Assembly (NCBI GenBank): GCA_030248065.1
Contig: JASAMV010001315.1
Coordinates: 23,378-87,377, forward strand
Source: Rhynchonema sp. JSB1_4
Lineage: Eukaryota > Nematoda > Chromadorea > Monhysterida > Xyalidae
Reading direction: 5' to 3'
Length of the DNA: 64,000 nucleotides
Part shown: positions 23,256 through 34,056 of the stretch, piece after piece
How positions within the stretch are numbered: position 1 is the first letter of the stretch
Layout: each line of letters starts with the position of its first letter
Translations under genes and position numbers: made by a program
The notes under the pieces: generated by a model
Seen by the model: only the letters and a program-made list of their open reading frames with translations
Told to the model about the DNA's origin: nothing
Databases searched by the model: none

Positions 23256-26200
23256 TTAATCGGCCGGTTTATTATCAATCGAACCATAGTCACGTGACTT
23301 CTTACTTTCTGATAGTTCATCAATCTGTCGACTATATGTCGGACCTGACTCGGATTCGGGGTCAATCTGAGTGAAAAGTGTAAGGGTTTGAGACATCAGC
23401 AACCTTGGTGATCGGAAGGTTGGGTCCGGCCTTTCGTGGTGGTGAAAGCGATTTCTAGTTACTGCAAGACAACTTTCGTCATCGCTCAACTGCCTGAGTA
23501 ACTGCCTTCACATTTCTGGTGATCAAAATTCGTGACATCGGTGAATGTCAAGATATTCTTGGCAAAAATCAAAAATCGTGACGTCACCAAACTGGCCCCC
23601 GAGTTTGATACCGATCCGACCTTAGTTAGTAAGGGCTTTGCTCATGCTTATCTCTTGTGGAAGCGGACTGATCGCGGCACACCACGGAGCCTATGGAAAC
23701 TGATCAGGGTCAGACGGTTCGCAGAAAATTGTCCTTGTTATCGCGCCCTGATGGATATGCTTTACACATACACGCCATGTCACACGTTACCTCCCAAAGT
23801 ATAAAATCAGCACGTTACCGTATGTAGGTAAGTATACCTGTTTGCCATCATTATCCGTGCAAAGTAACGCATCCTCGGGCAACGCAAAAAATCTGGACAG
23901 ATTTAGTTGTGGAATGTCGTACAAGGTGGCCAGTAATAACATCATGCCACAAAGACCGACCAAGAGGTAAACTGCAATAATACAATAGGTAAGAAGAAGA
24001 AGATCAGGAGCGGGATCGAACTTGGCAATGAGATCGAGTCTGCTTTGGTCACCGAGATTTTTTAATTAAAGAAATTGATACTTTCCCAAGCCACTGCTTT
24101 CGATTGTCATGACGCCGTTCTCTGGCAAAAAGCGAAACGCTAACTTTCGCTCCCGCAAAAGGCAAAATTTCGCACAACTTTTTGCTTTCATCAGAAGACC
24201 AAAAGCAGTCAGAATTTAGTCTGCTTTTCGCTTTCATTAGAGAGCGGCCTGAAAGTTGCTGAATTGTTGAAATGATGAATAGATTTCACGCTGGTCGAAA
24301 TAAGTGGCTCTAGAACATCTTTTAATTTTGTAACTAAAAAAATCTCAGGTGACCAAGGCAGATCTGGTCCGATCACCAAGTTTCTATCGCTCAAGGACCA
24401 TTTTGAAACTTTCAGAACAACTTTTTGTAAAGAATGGTTACCAACCTGTGACCACGACTTTATACACTCCCCTGTACTGCTGAGTGGGTCGATCGCCGGG
24501 AATGTAATCGCCTGAAATAGGAGGGTCACATTTTGAACACGTTAAAGTGGACAGTTTGTTTTATTAGACACCTTGCCCTCTTGTTTCGAACGAAAAAATA
24601 TCAAATTTTGTGGAGTTGGAGGATTTACCCTGAAGGGGAAGACTCGCATGCAAAATGTAACAGTTTCCGAAAGTCCCGTGACTCGGTTCAGCCAAGGAAA
24701 CTTTGTTTGGCCACCAAACCTACACAAGCTTGCCTCACACACACGTAATTAGTGTAACGTTCTCTGGATGACATTTTGATTAAAAGATATTTTAGACTGC
24801 ACTCATAACTGACCTAAGCCGATTGTAGTCAAAGAAATGAAGCAGTAATAGAACGCGTCCATGAACGTCCAATCGGGCTCGATTTGACTGAAAAGCAATT
24901 TTTTTTGAGAAAAAAGTTATGAAAAAACGTACGGTACCAGCTGCAATTCTGGGCGATCTTGAGGCGGCGCAGGCTCAGCCTGCAGGCGCCTGCAGGCTGG
25001 CCTGCACAGTTAAGAAAAGAAACCAGTGGAGCCTGCAGGCGCCTGCAGGCTGAGCCTGCGCCGCCTCAGGATCGCCTAGAATTGCAGCTGGCACTGTAAG
25101 TCGAATTTGTTTTTCCTCTAAAAATGGGAACAACACCCGGTATTAATTATGGTGATCGGATATGATCAGTTATTTTGAAGATTCGCTGATGCCACTGATT
25201 TTGACCAGCGTAAAAATTGTTGAGCAGAGGTGTCTGGGAACAACTCAAACACGCTGGACAAATTATCGGCATGAGTGGTATCTTGAAATAACCAATTAAA
25301 GGCGAATACAAACCAATTGCGAGACCGAGGGAATAAAACGGGTGGTCCGGGGACAGGTTTCATGTTTGTCTTTTCAAAAAAAAATGCACTGGAAAGATGG
25401 CTTCACTTGAAAAAATCGCAGCATCTCACCTGAATATTATTGACGGCACAATGAACAGCAGCAGCACGAGGGCGGACGCGGTGAAGGTCAAATGCAGGTA
25501 CGAGATGAAGGAGGACGAGTAGCTGCTGAAAAAGGCGTTGTCGGTCGACTGATAACACAAAACCACGGGATAAAAAGCAGTTTGACAAAATGAGACAGTC
25601 GGCTGGGTCTTTTCTGTGACAAGATTCCACAATAGCTGGCCTCAGCTTTTTTTCACCACCTCTGAGCATTACCTATAGGTTACCATGTGTCACCTATAGG
25701 GGCATGATAGCACATCCTTACAAATAAGCTAATCTCTTCTTTCCACAGCCCCTACACTGACCATTGCGAGAATCTCTGCATCCAAGTGGCCAGTTTGGCC
25801 CTCAGCCACAAGGAAGGGACCCTCAGCCTCTCAACCACCGCCGTCAGGAGGGTCAGTGTGAGGGGGATGCCAATCAGACAGTAGATAATGGTGAAAGCCT
25901 TGCCCCAATAGGTCGTCGGTGACACGTGACCGTAACCTGCAAGACGGACGGGGTGTTTTTTGGTGGGTAGACCGCTTTTTGGTGGATTTTCCACTGACGA
26001 TCATCTGGTGCACCGCCTCAGTCGAAATGGGAAACAAGCAGAGATTGAGTAATTGTGTGTTTTGCCACACATATTTTCCCAATAGGTCGAAAGGGACTGG
26101 AGAATCGACGTGATAACAACAAAACTTTGTTGAAGTGCTGGCAACTTAGACCCAGTGTGAACCCGCGAACAAAGAAATATACAGTCGTGCACATCAAGAA

Positions 26201-27170
26201 CAAGAACAACAATGCCAGACGGGCAGATCCGTCTCGGGAACCCACATTCGGGGTCGCATCGGGATGGGCGGGGCCTGGATGAGGCCAAAGCCTAAGAATC
26301 GACCCACACTGCTGCCAGGCTCAACTCAGATGGCCAGAAAGGGTGGCGGATCCAAAGTTTTTCGCGTCTGAAATGTCGTATTAAAGTCGTCCCCCCCCGT
26401 TTGACCAACCAACAGTGCTGATTAGTGTTCCAGCAAAGAAGAATGCCTGTCCGAATGACCAGTTTGTGTCCGCAGACACATTCATGATCGGGGAGATGCC
26501 CGTGGACGTCGCCAGATGCACCCGGTTGATCAACTCCTCGAGGTCGCGCTCTGCAAAGCGAGGGGACGCACTTTTGTGGTCACACTGTGGGCAGAACTGA
26601 AATTTTGAATGACTGTCGTGTGGGCTCCACTATGGCGGACTGGGGAACTGACTTGACTTGAACCAAAGTGGGGTCACTTCGGAAGCTGAATGTTTTTATT
26701 GTCGATCATCGGCCTGGTAACACTCATAAATATACATGACCAGATACACCGTGTTTGCAATGCAGGTCGTATGTTTCGGACTTGAGAACTCAACCTGAGC
26801 CCCTCTGGACCTATAGACTACCAAACGCCAAGTCCCATCAAATATTTGAGATCCACTCCATCCGCTCTAACCGGTTTTGCAAATATCACATATTGAAATA
26901 TTTAGGTCAAATCAGAAAGACGTCGGGCGCGTGAGCTTGAAAGTCAGAAATGCATAGCAGGGCAGAATGCTTTGCACAGGAAAACCCACCGGGAATGCTG
27001 AACTCAGTGCGAAACCGTGTGAGAAAATGGTCGAATTTAACCCTTCGCATTTGATCGTCGTGATGTTCCAAGGCCATGAACACAATAGCGCCCAACATCA
27101 GGTACGCGAACATGAGACATATGGCCAGCGTGAATACAGCCGATAAATGCAACTTTGTGTGCCTGCACAT
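23256..27170 (-). CDS. Two-pore-domain (TWK/K2P) potassium channel
   Basis: Eight exons agree in phase: 26990-27170, 26410-26550, 25758-25936, 25430-25548, 24814-24887, 24446-24511, 23838-23971 and 23256-23366, giving 334 residues. The order is M1 ([20 protein letters not shown]), an extracellular loop, P1 ([20 protein letters not shown], filter TVGYGH), M2 ([20 protein letters not shown]), M3 ([20 protein letters not shown]), P2 ([20 protein letters not shown], filter TIGLGDYIPGD), M4 ([20 protein letters not shown]) and a short Ser/Asp-rich C-tail. This is the complete K2P plan. It forms dimeric background K+ channels in the plasma membrane. A second, upstream M1 exon set (29103-29616) ends in the same phase and may be an alternative 5' end. 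The intron 24888-25429 holds a mariner-type foldback, and the intron 25937-26409 one copy of the intronic repeat. Confidence 0.88.
24932..25096. mobile_element. Tc1/mariner-type foldback MITE, copy 2 (intronic)
   Basis: The ends CGGTACCAGCTGCAATTCT and AGAATTGCAGCTGGCACTG are flanked by TA. The arms are nearly perfect for about 70 bases and are rich in GCCTGCAGGC. The termini match the element at 11640-11852 (CAGTRCCRGSTGCAATTCTA), but the interiors differ completely. Confidence 0.8.
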
Positions 27171-29102
27171 TCTTATTACTGACGGACACAACGGTGCGCG
27201 CCTGTTGTGAAATCTATATTTGGAATTATTTAACGAAAACGCGAGCATCAGAAATCAGACATAATGGGAACTGAGTTTTTTTAGGAACCATGAAATTGCG
27301 GTGTACGCAACACAATATTGACATAAAAACGGCAATTATACGCAAACTAAACTGTATCCTGGCGAATCTTGTGCTAGAATCCACAAAAATTATATTCAGA
27401 TGTAATGAGAAGTGGACTTTAAAAAATTTGACATCATGCGAGTGAGACCTATTTTGGCAGCTACACGATCAACAAAACCGTCTGGCTTTCAAAAAAGGCA
27501 GACTAGAAATTGAAACATCCCGTCACTTCAAACATGTTGCGGTGTGTTTTTAAGCGTCTAAAAACAAATTAATGCGATTAGGAGGCAGAAGTGACGTATT
27601 TTCCAGAATGGTAGACTCGGTACATTCTTCACTCACGCCTACGTGTTGGCAATCGGGAAAATTGAAATAAAACTAAGTGCAGCAAAATATACGCATGTCC
27701 GAGTATGTACTTCTGCCAAGCAAATACATGTGCACACAAACACTATAACAGTGGTGACCATTTTCAGTGAGCGCAAACAACATATACTTATAAAAACTAT
27801 TTTGCTCCGGGTGTGGGTTGCGTGTCAAAGTTTGCAGAAAATTTCAGTGGAAGAAAACAGTGCAACTGTGCAGAAATCACTGCGTTGTATGGGGTAGATC
27901 ATAGCAAAAAATAAAGAGCTGCACTGGATCTTTGTCCACACACAACTCTCCACAGCTGAGCGGGCAACGTAGGTAGGTACTGTACATAGGATACGTACAG
28001 TAGGTATGCACGTATGTATCCTGCATTTGTTTCCATATGCTTGCTTTTGAACGTGGTTTCCCAACCAAATTGTGACTACTGATCTCCAAAAATCCTGGTG
28101 TTGTTTGTGCACCAATCCCCATGCACGTGCGTGCACGCCAGCAGCATACACTAAACATCAGTAAGACTACTCCAAACCCAAGACCCAACCCAACTTGCAA
28201 GGTGGTGTGTGCATGTGGCACGCCTAAAGTGTTGCGCCGTGGAAGGCAGACAGCCGCGGCACACGGGTCAGGATGAAAAAAACGAGAAAATATCAGAACA
28301 AACCAGACATGCAACTTTCATGTACTGTATCTGCACTATTGGCTGCATACCGGGGGTCGCTGGCCTGGTGTGCACCTGGCGCACCCTCCGGTTATGTGCA
28401 AAAATTAGAGCGCAACCGGAAACAGGCAACCAGAACAGGAGTTTCACTGCAGAACACCGAACGCTAGTTCGTAACGGCGCCTGAACATTTCGCAACAATT
28501 GAAACGGCAGACAGCAGATCTGATGAACAAGCACAGCATGGCATTTTGAACCCTTTCCGCAGTTAAGGACACCACACATAGTCACATGCAGGAGCTGTTC
28601 TCTGTTTACACTGAACCAGCCTCTACTCTGTGCATTTCTGCACAAATCCCATGCCCACTCCCAGGACTCGAACTTGCGACCAAGCTCCAGACCCGGGTCA
28701 GACAATGATCAGCGAACTGAGCAATAAAACACAAACCCTGGTAGACGTTGTCCTGACAATACTTTTGGGAGAAACGTGTCAAACGTGTTGCGCTAAGCGT
28801 GGCATTTCGCAAATCACTACATTAGACTTTTGTGTTGAGCGGCTGGCAGTCACGTGACCGCTGCAGCTAATACACGCAGAATGCGCTTTACGGATCAGGC
28901 AACGCGTTTGAAAAGTTTTCCCAAGAGACCTAAACCTGTGCCCAAGATGGAAAAGTATTTTATTTCGGACGACGGAAAGATAAGGTAAATGATTTTTCTC
29001 TTTTGAGTGTAGGTTCGCTAAGGTTCGGTGATTCGGCTTCTGTGGACGGGGCCCAGTTCACAAAGTGTCTAAACGGAAACTTCCCATCATTGCCCCACCC
29101 AC
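27171..29102. other. Intron or intergenic stretch upstream of the K2P gene
   Basis: If the upstream exons at 29103-29616 belong to the K2P gene, this is its long first intron; otherwise it is intergenic. It includes TTGAAACATC at about 27509 and a tRNA-like relic near 28655-28735. No exon with K2P features is found within it. Confidence 0.4.
28655..28735 (-). repeat. tRNA-derived short interspersed relic
   Basis: On the minus strand, GCTCAGTTCG (A-box-like) is followed by TTGTCTGACC and then AGTTCGAGTCC (B-box). The order and the TGTCTGACC middle match the copy at 15686-15748, so both probably come from one tRNA-derived family. It is not a functional tRNA because the A-box side is degenerate. 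Confidence 0.45.
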
Positions 29103-29616
29103 CGGTCAAGCACTGCTCGTGTTTTGCCATGAAATCAATTTTGAAATCCCTGAATATGTGCAGTTTCTGCTGCATTTGTCGGTACTCCAACATTGAATAG
29201 GCGGCAGCACCGAAACACACGTAGCAGAACAGGAACAGCGCGCCAACACACAGACGCAACGTGCTCGGACGCAGCTCGAGGGCCGTACCTGTGGGGAAAG
29301 TGGGACAGAATCAACGGTCGCGGTCGAGCTATGTACAACGCCGAGCAAAAACTTTAGTTTTGCATCTCTGTTGGATATTTCGAGATCCTGCAGCAATTCC
29401 ACAATCTCGTTCAAACACAACAACGTGGTCGGCTCCGCAACTGAATTGGTCGGAACCAGCCCCCTATCACCCGCCTGCGGTCGGCTAAATTTTCAGACCA
29501 GACACACTTGCGCCCCAGAGCTCTATATTGAAAAGTCCGATTTATTACACACTTGTGTACTCACCATGAAGTTTGTGCATGATACGCTGTTCCATCGCAA
29601 AATATTCCAAGCCCAT
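29103..29616 (-). CDS. Alternative N-terminal exons of the K2P channel (or truncated second K2P gene)
   Basis: Two exons agree in phase: 29565-29616 (MGLEYFAMEQRIMHKLH) and 29103-29288, which encodes a K2P-like first membrane helix (LRLCVGALFLFCYVCFGAAA, YSMLEYRQMQQKLHIF). The second exon ends CCG|GTGGGT in phase 1, exactly like the M1 exon at 26990-27170, and so can join the same downstream exon (26410-26550, GAG CGC GAC). No second copy of P1, M2-M4 or P2 exists in the window. The simplest reading is one channel gene with two alternative promoters and mutually exclusive M1 exons. A degenerate tandem duplicate that lost its 3' half is the alternative. Confidence 0.6.
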
Positions 29617-31460
29617 GATTGATTGCTCAGTAATACAGGTTGATGTTTAAATTAAAATATTGCCCTGGAAAACATGTAATTAAGTGGAATCCGAGGTGAA
29701 TCCCGAATAAGCCCCCAGGGTCCCCCGGGAGACTGTATTTTTTGGCATTCTCCGGTTTGGGCAGAATTTTCATTTCTATCATCGTTCAGATAGCATGCTT
29801 GCAATTAAAAATACGTTGAGAAAGCGATCGGAGCATGCGTGAAGTCGACTAAAGGTGCGCTTATACTCGCTCCGAGGGCCAAAAGCAACAAGTGAAGGAA
29901 CGATCGTTCCTTGTATACAGAATCTTTTCACTTCAACCTTCCAGGAGTGGAGATGCTTCGCATTTTACGCCCATGCCGTTCTTTGACGAAGCTCAAAACT
30001 GCATGATGTCCAAAACGCCCAAATGCAGTATGTCATCGCACATGGGTCATTATTTTGGAAAGGCATCAATGGTCTTCCACCCACACCAGTACCACAGCGC
30101 CTCGAAGCACTCTAGCACTCTTCGTACCCTGCCAGTGCCATAATCTGATTACCAAAAGACGCAATGCACTTACAGCTGATGGATTTCACCTCTTTTGTGC
30201 CCAAAAACAAACTGCAAGTTTTTACAGGCATTGGCATAAGCGCATTTGTAAGGCACATGAAAGCTGGCGTTCTTTGGGAGCCAAGCAATTTATTTCGCAT
30301 ATAAATCCATTGAACAGCTTCGGAGGGGCTTAACATTGTGATAGTGGGTATGTGGAAGTCTGAATTCAGGCAAAGGATTTTATGCGCATTGTGAGTCACG
30401 CACGAAGGGTCAAACAACTAAAAAAAATTTGGACCAAAGTTGTGTCGTAACATTTTTATTTAGGTTGACAGCTGTGGCTCTCGTATATTGATGACACGAC
30501 ACAACAAGCACACTAAATTATTCAGTGAAAGATTTGATTCCACCTGTTTCGTGCTTTATGTTTTTCTGTACCATGCAGACTGGGCGCTACTTGTGTTATT
30601 CACCACACACATTTTTCTCAAACACGGCGCTGCAAGCTGCGCAAACAAAGAGCAACAAAACAAAAGCACTGGTCAAAAGTTTTGGGAAGCAGACACTGAG
30701 CTTATGATTTTTTATTCTGGTAAACACCGTTACGGACGATGCAAAATACCTGGCTATAGGTACCTACATCTGTACATTTGTGCGTGTGGTAGCGATTGTG
30801 TTCTTGCTTACAGTCAGCAACAAATACAATAGCTATTCAGTTGTAAGCTGCCTATTGCAGCGCATTCTAATGGAGTTTACCAATGTGTGTGACTAGGTGA
30901 ACCATAATGTAATAAAATTGCTGATTTGGCTTTGTCTGCTCAATACTGGTAGATGACATTTCAAAAGATGATTGAGTGTGCCAGTGAAGAACTACATGGA
31001 TTTTAGATTACGAAGCCCTGAACCAGAGAAGCAACATGCATCGAATGATCACCTTATCAGACGGGTGCCATTGCTGTGTGTTTGATACTATCACCCGTTC
31101 GTTTGACACCAGCACAGCCGTAATATACCCAAGCTGTGTGTTGGGTGGTGCGTCGTGTGTGGTGGAGGTGCACATGTCATATTTCGGAAAATAACAGGTA
31201 CACCAACCTGCACACCTGGTCGACGTCAACACCATACCATATTTAAGGATTTTGTGATTGCTGATCATCAGTCCCAAGAAATCATCAAAATGGATAAACC
31301 ACTTTAATGGACGATATCGAAATTAGGCGTTTACTTATGTTATGTATACGTATGCAGAACACTACATGTACTATTTTCCAGTTCCACTACCACACGTTAG
31401 CTCCACTTTTTTATCTTTTGTCAGCGTGTCTGAGATATCCGTTTAGCACCCCTCTCCGGT

Positions 31461-31596
31461 CCCAAAGGACCAATATCACCTTCAGTGTCTATACGTAACC
31501 GATTTTTGTAAATTTTGCGAATATCATTCCCAAAGGACCAATATCACCTTCAGTGTCTATACGTAACCGATTTTTGTAAATTTTGCGAATATCATT
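31461..31596. repeat. Perfect 68-bp tandem duplication
   Basis: Two head-to-tail copies start at 31461 and 31529, each beginning CCCAAAGGACCAATATCACC and ending GCGAATATCATT. No differences are seen between them, so the duplication is recent or an assembly artefact. Confidence 0.9.
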
Positions 31597-32572
31597 AATG
31601 ATGCAACAACCAATTTGTGTGTGCCTCCCAATGCTTACTTTTTTTGGGTCCACTTCTGCAGATCACCGGTAGGTATGGGCAAAGCTGCACTTCTCCTTAT
31701 TTTTGTTTCCTTGCATTATAAGCGCATGGATCTGTTTTTGCACACGGATGATCTTTAGTTTCCATGGTGTTCGCATGAAGCAATAGAAACACAAACGATT
31801 CACATATATTAGCTGGGCTTCGTGAAACGCGAACACTGCGTGCATGAAAGCCAGTCTGTTCCACATGTGGTACATCATAGTCGTTGTATTCAAAACATAT
31901 GAATTTTCATCTTGTTGATAAGAAGCGAAGTTGATATTGGGAAATGGACTTGTGATTTATGCTGTCTTTCACTCAAATGCACCCACATCAATCTTTGTTT
32001 GCGTCGTGGAGCAAAAAAAACTGGCACCACGCTTGGAAACAAAAAAATCACGACGTTTTTCGTTTTTTGGGCTACGTTTTTGTGGAAGGATGGCAGTATA
32101 TCCATTTGCTGAAATTCTGCTACACAATGGCGCCATAATGGGCATGTCAATTTTTTAATTGTATTGGTGGCTCGTGTGTTGTGCTCAGAAAAAATCAAAC
32201 ACACCCCTGGTGCACATTCAAGTGGCTCTATGGCAAATATATATACATACAAACATAAGCGACAAGTCGTGCACCAAAGTGCTGAAAATACACAAGTTTC
32301 TTTCTTTGAAATGCAAATTTTTTGTGTTTACCAACGGTTTAAAAAAACGTTACGAACGTCAGCACAAAAGTTTAAAAGGAAAGGAACAACACCAGACGTG
32401 TTTCGCGGGTTACGGACATCAATTTAAAAAAAAACTGGCACATAACTTTTTTATGATTTGCGTATCAATCAAACAGCATATTTTATATTTTAGTGCGTGC
32501 CTGTGTATTTTATACTGCATGGCAAAATTTCGCGAAAATTTGCAGCGCGCAACGGGGACTTAAGGTCGGTTT

Positions 32573-32798
32573 ATACTCTGACTGCCTGGAAGTAGCAGTC
32601 AGAAATTTGTGACTGCTCGTTCGATTAGCTCATTGACAGAACAAGAACAGTGGACGGCAGGCAGCGGTCAATGGACAGAGCGGAACAGGCAATCACTGCA
32701 AGCAATCACTGCCTTGCCGGGCACTTCTGCGTGGTAGTGACTTCTCTGGATTTTGACTTCTACTTCCCGGAAGTCAGAAGTATAAATTGACCTTTAGC
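32573..32798. repeat. Foldback element with GGTCGGTTTATACT ends
   Basis: The left end GGTCGGTTTATACTCTGACT mirrors the right end AGTCAGAAGTATAAATTGACC with a few mismatches, followed by CTGGAAGTAGCAGTCAGAA facing TTCTACTTCCCGGAAGTC-type sequence. It is probably a MITE. Confidence 0.65.
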
Positions 32799-33247
32799 AT
32801 CGCAGTAATGATGAAAAATACCGGTTTACAACATGGGTAACATACATAATAATAGCACCCGTTTTGTGTTTGCGTTTGGAATTACATATTTGCATTCCCT
32901 ACTCAAACCGAAGTGCAGTTGTAAAGTACGTTCTCATTGCAAAGCAACGCCTTTGACAATAATATTTGGGTCACCCGATATCATTTTGGTCTGATACATA
33001 ACCTTGAACTGTAATATGTCAGCCAAAACGATCAAGACAGGTTGCTGTTGATATAAAGTTTGCCCTGTCTGGTGTGCATTTCACCATAATTTGTTTGTGC
33101 AGTATCAAAATGATATGATGGTTCAGTTCGGTTTCACTTTTACCATTCTAGTTTACTCAGAGATTTAGACGAAGTTTTTTATTTTGTTGCCACGGTCAAG
33201 TTCAACTGAGCAACTTGTCAAGTTGAACTTTCAGGATACTCAAGAAT

Positions 33248-33580
33248 TTAGGTTTGGTGAAGGCTGCGGCAGCGGATAACTTTAGTGCGATCAGGGATAC
33301 TGTACGCTGCCGATTTCAAATGCCGACTGAGTTCACATAATTGACCAAGCTCCGAAATGCCGGCCAGGTGAGCTGCTTTTGAGACCTTCGTCTTTATGTT
33401 GTTATCCAGCGAATCTTTCGAGTTCGAAAATTTCCGGTTTTATTGCCCTGAACCTCTCCCTGTTGCTGCGGCTCTTATCGAGATTCTGCATGACTTGAGG
33501 TTATCGTCACACGCCACTATAGGCATTGGAAGGATGGAGGCTTTGCTTTTGTTTGAACTTGAAGTGTAATCACCCTCCAT
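33248..33580 (-). CDS. Small two-exon protein of unknown function (97 residues)
   Basis: The exons 33454-33580 and 33248-33414 are separated by a 39-base intron (GTTCAG to GAAAG) and join in phase 1 to give exactly 98 codons including TAA. The product starts MEGDYTSSSNKSKASILP and has a helical second half (TKVSKAAHLAGISELGQLCE, LSRHLKSAAYSIPDRTKV). No signal peptide or membrane helix. I do not recognise the family. The gene is head-to-head with the transporter at 34057, about 480 bases apart, so a shared promoter region is possible. Confidence 0.55.
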
Positions 33581-34056
33581 TTTGCTGATAACGGCACCAC
33601 ATTGCTTGTATGGCCTGAAAAACAACACACTACGTTCAGTGTTATTCGACTTCTTTTGTGCTACGTTAATTTTTATTTGTGGTGTCGTCAAATTCTCAAA
33701 ATTGGGATCATTAGTCCGACAGGGAAGAATTGCAATCTTGCAATCATGTCGAAAAATGTTGTTTCTGATGATCAGCTTCTGATTTCTATTCAAACATTGT
33801 TGTTGGAAACGATCAAACTACAATTATGCGGTAAAATTATACACACAAGCGAGGTCGAAGCCAAAATGCTCTCTTCACGATTCCCGGCGTCTGTATCATC
33901 AGAACGCAAATCTTTACATCGTCATTTTGACTACGCTTTGCGGATCACAATTTGAGAATTTGACGACACAGAATCGGCAGAAAATAATGCAAGAACTATT
34001 GTTGAAGTGCAGGCGTTGATTTAGTTTACTTGTGCATAAAATCACAACGCCTTAAA

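Larger units (their letters stand above)
29617..33247. other. Long intergenic stretch with repeats
   Basis: No multi-exon gene could be assembled. It contains a perfect 68-bp tandem duplication (31461-31596) and a foldback element (32573-32798). A minus-strand open frame of about 100 codons at 30112-30417 lacks splice or family support. Confidence 0.4.

Noticed and set aside
30112..30417. 101-codon minus-strand frame (AVQWIYMRNKLLGSQRTP)
   Set aside because: No acceptor/donor partner, no family motif, and an opposing frame of similar length nearby.
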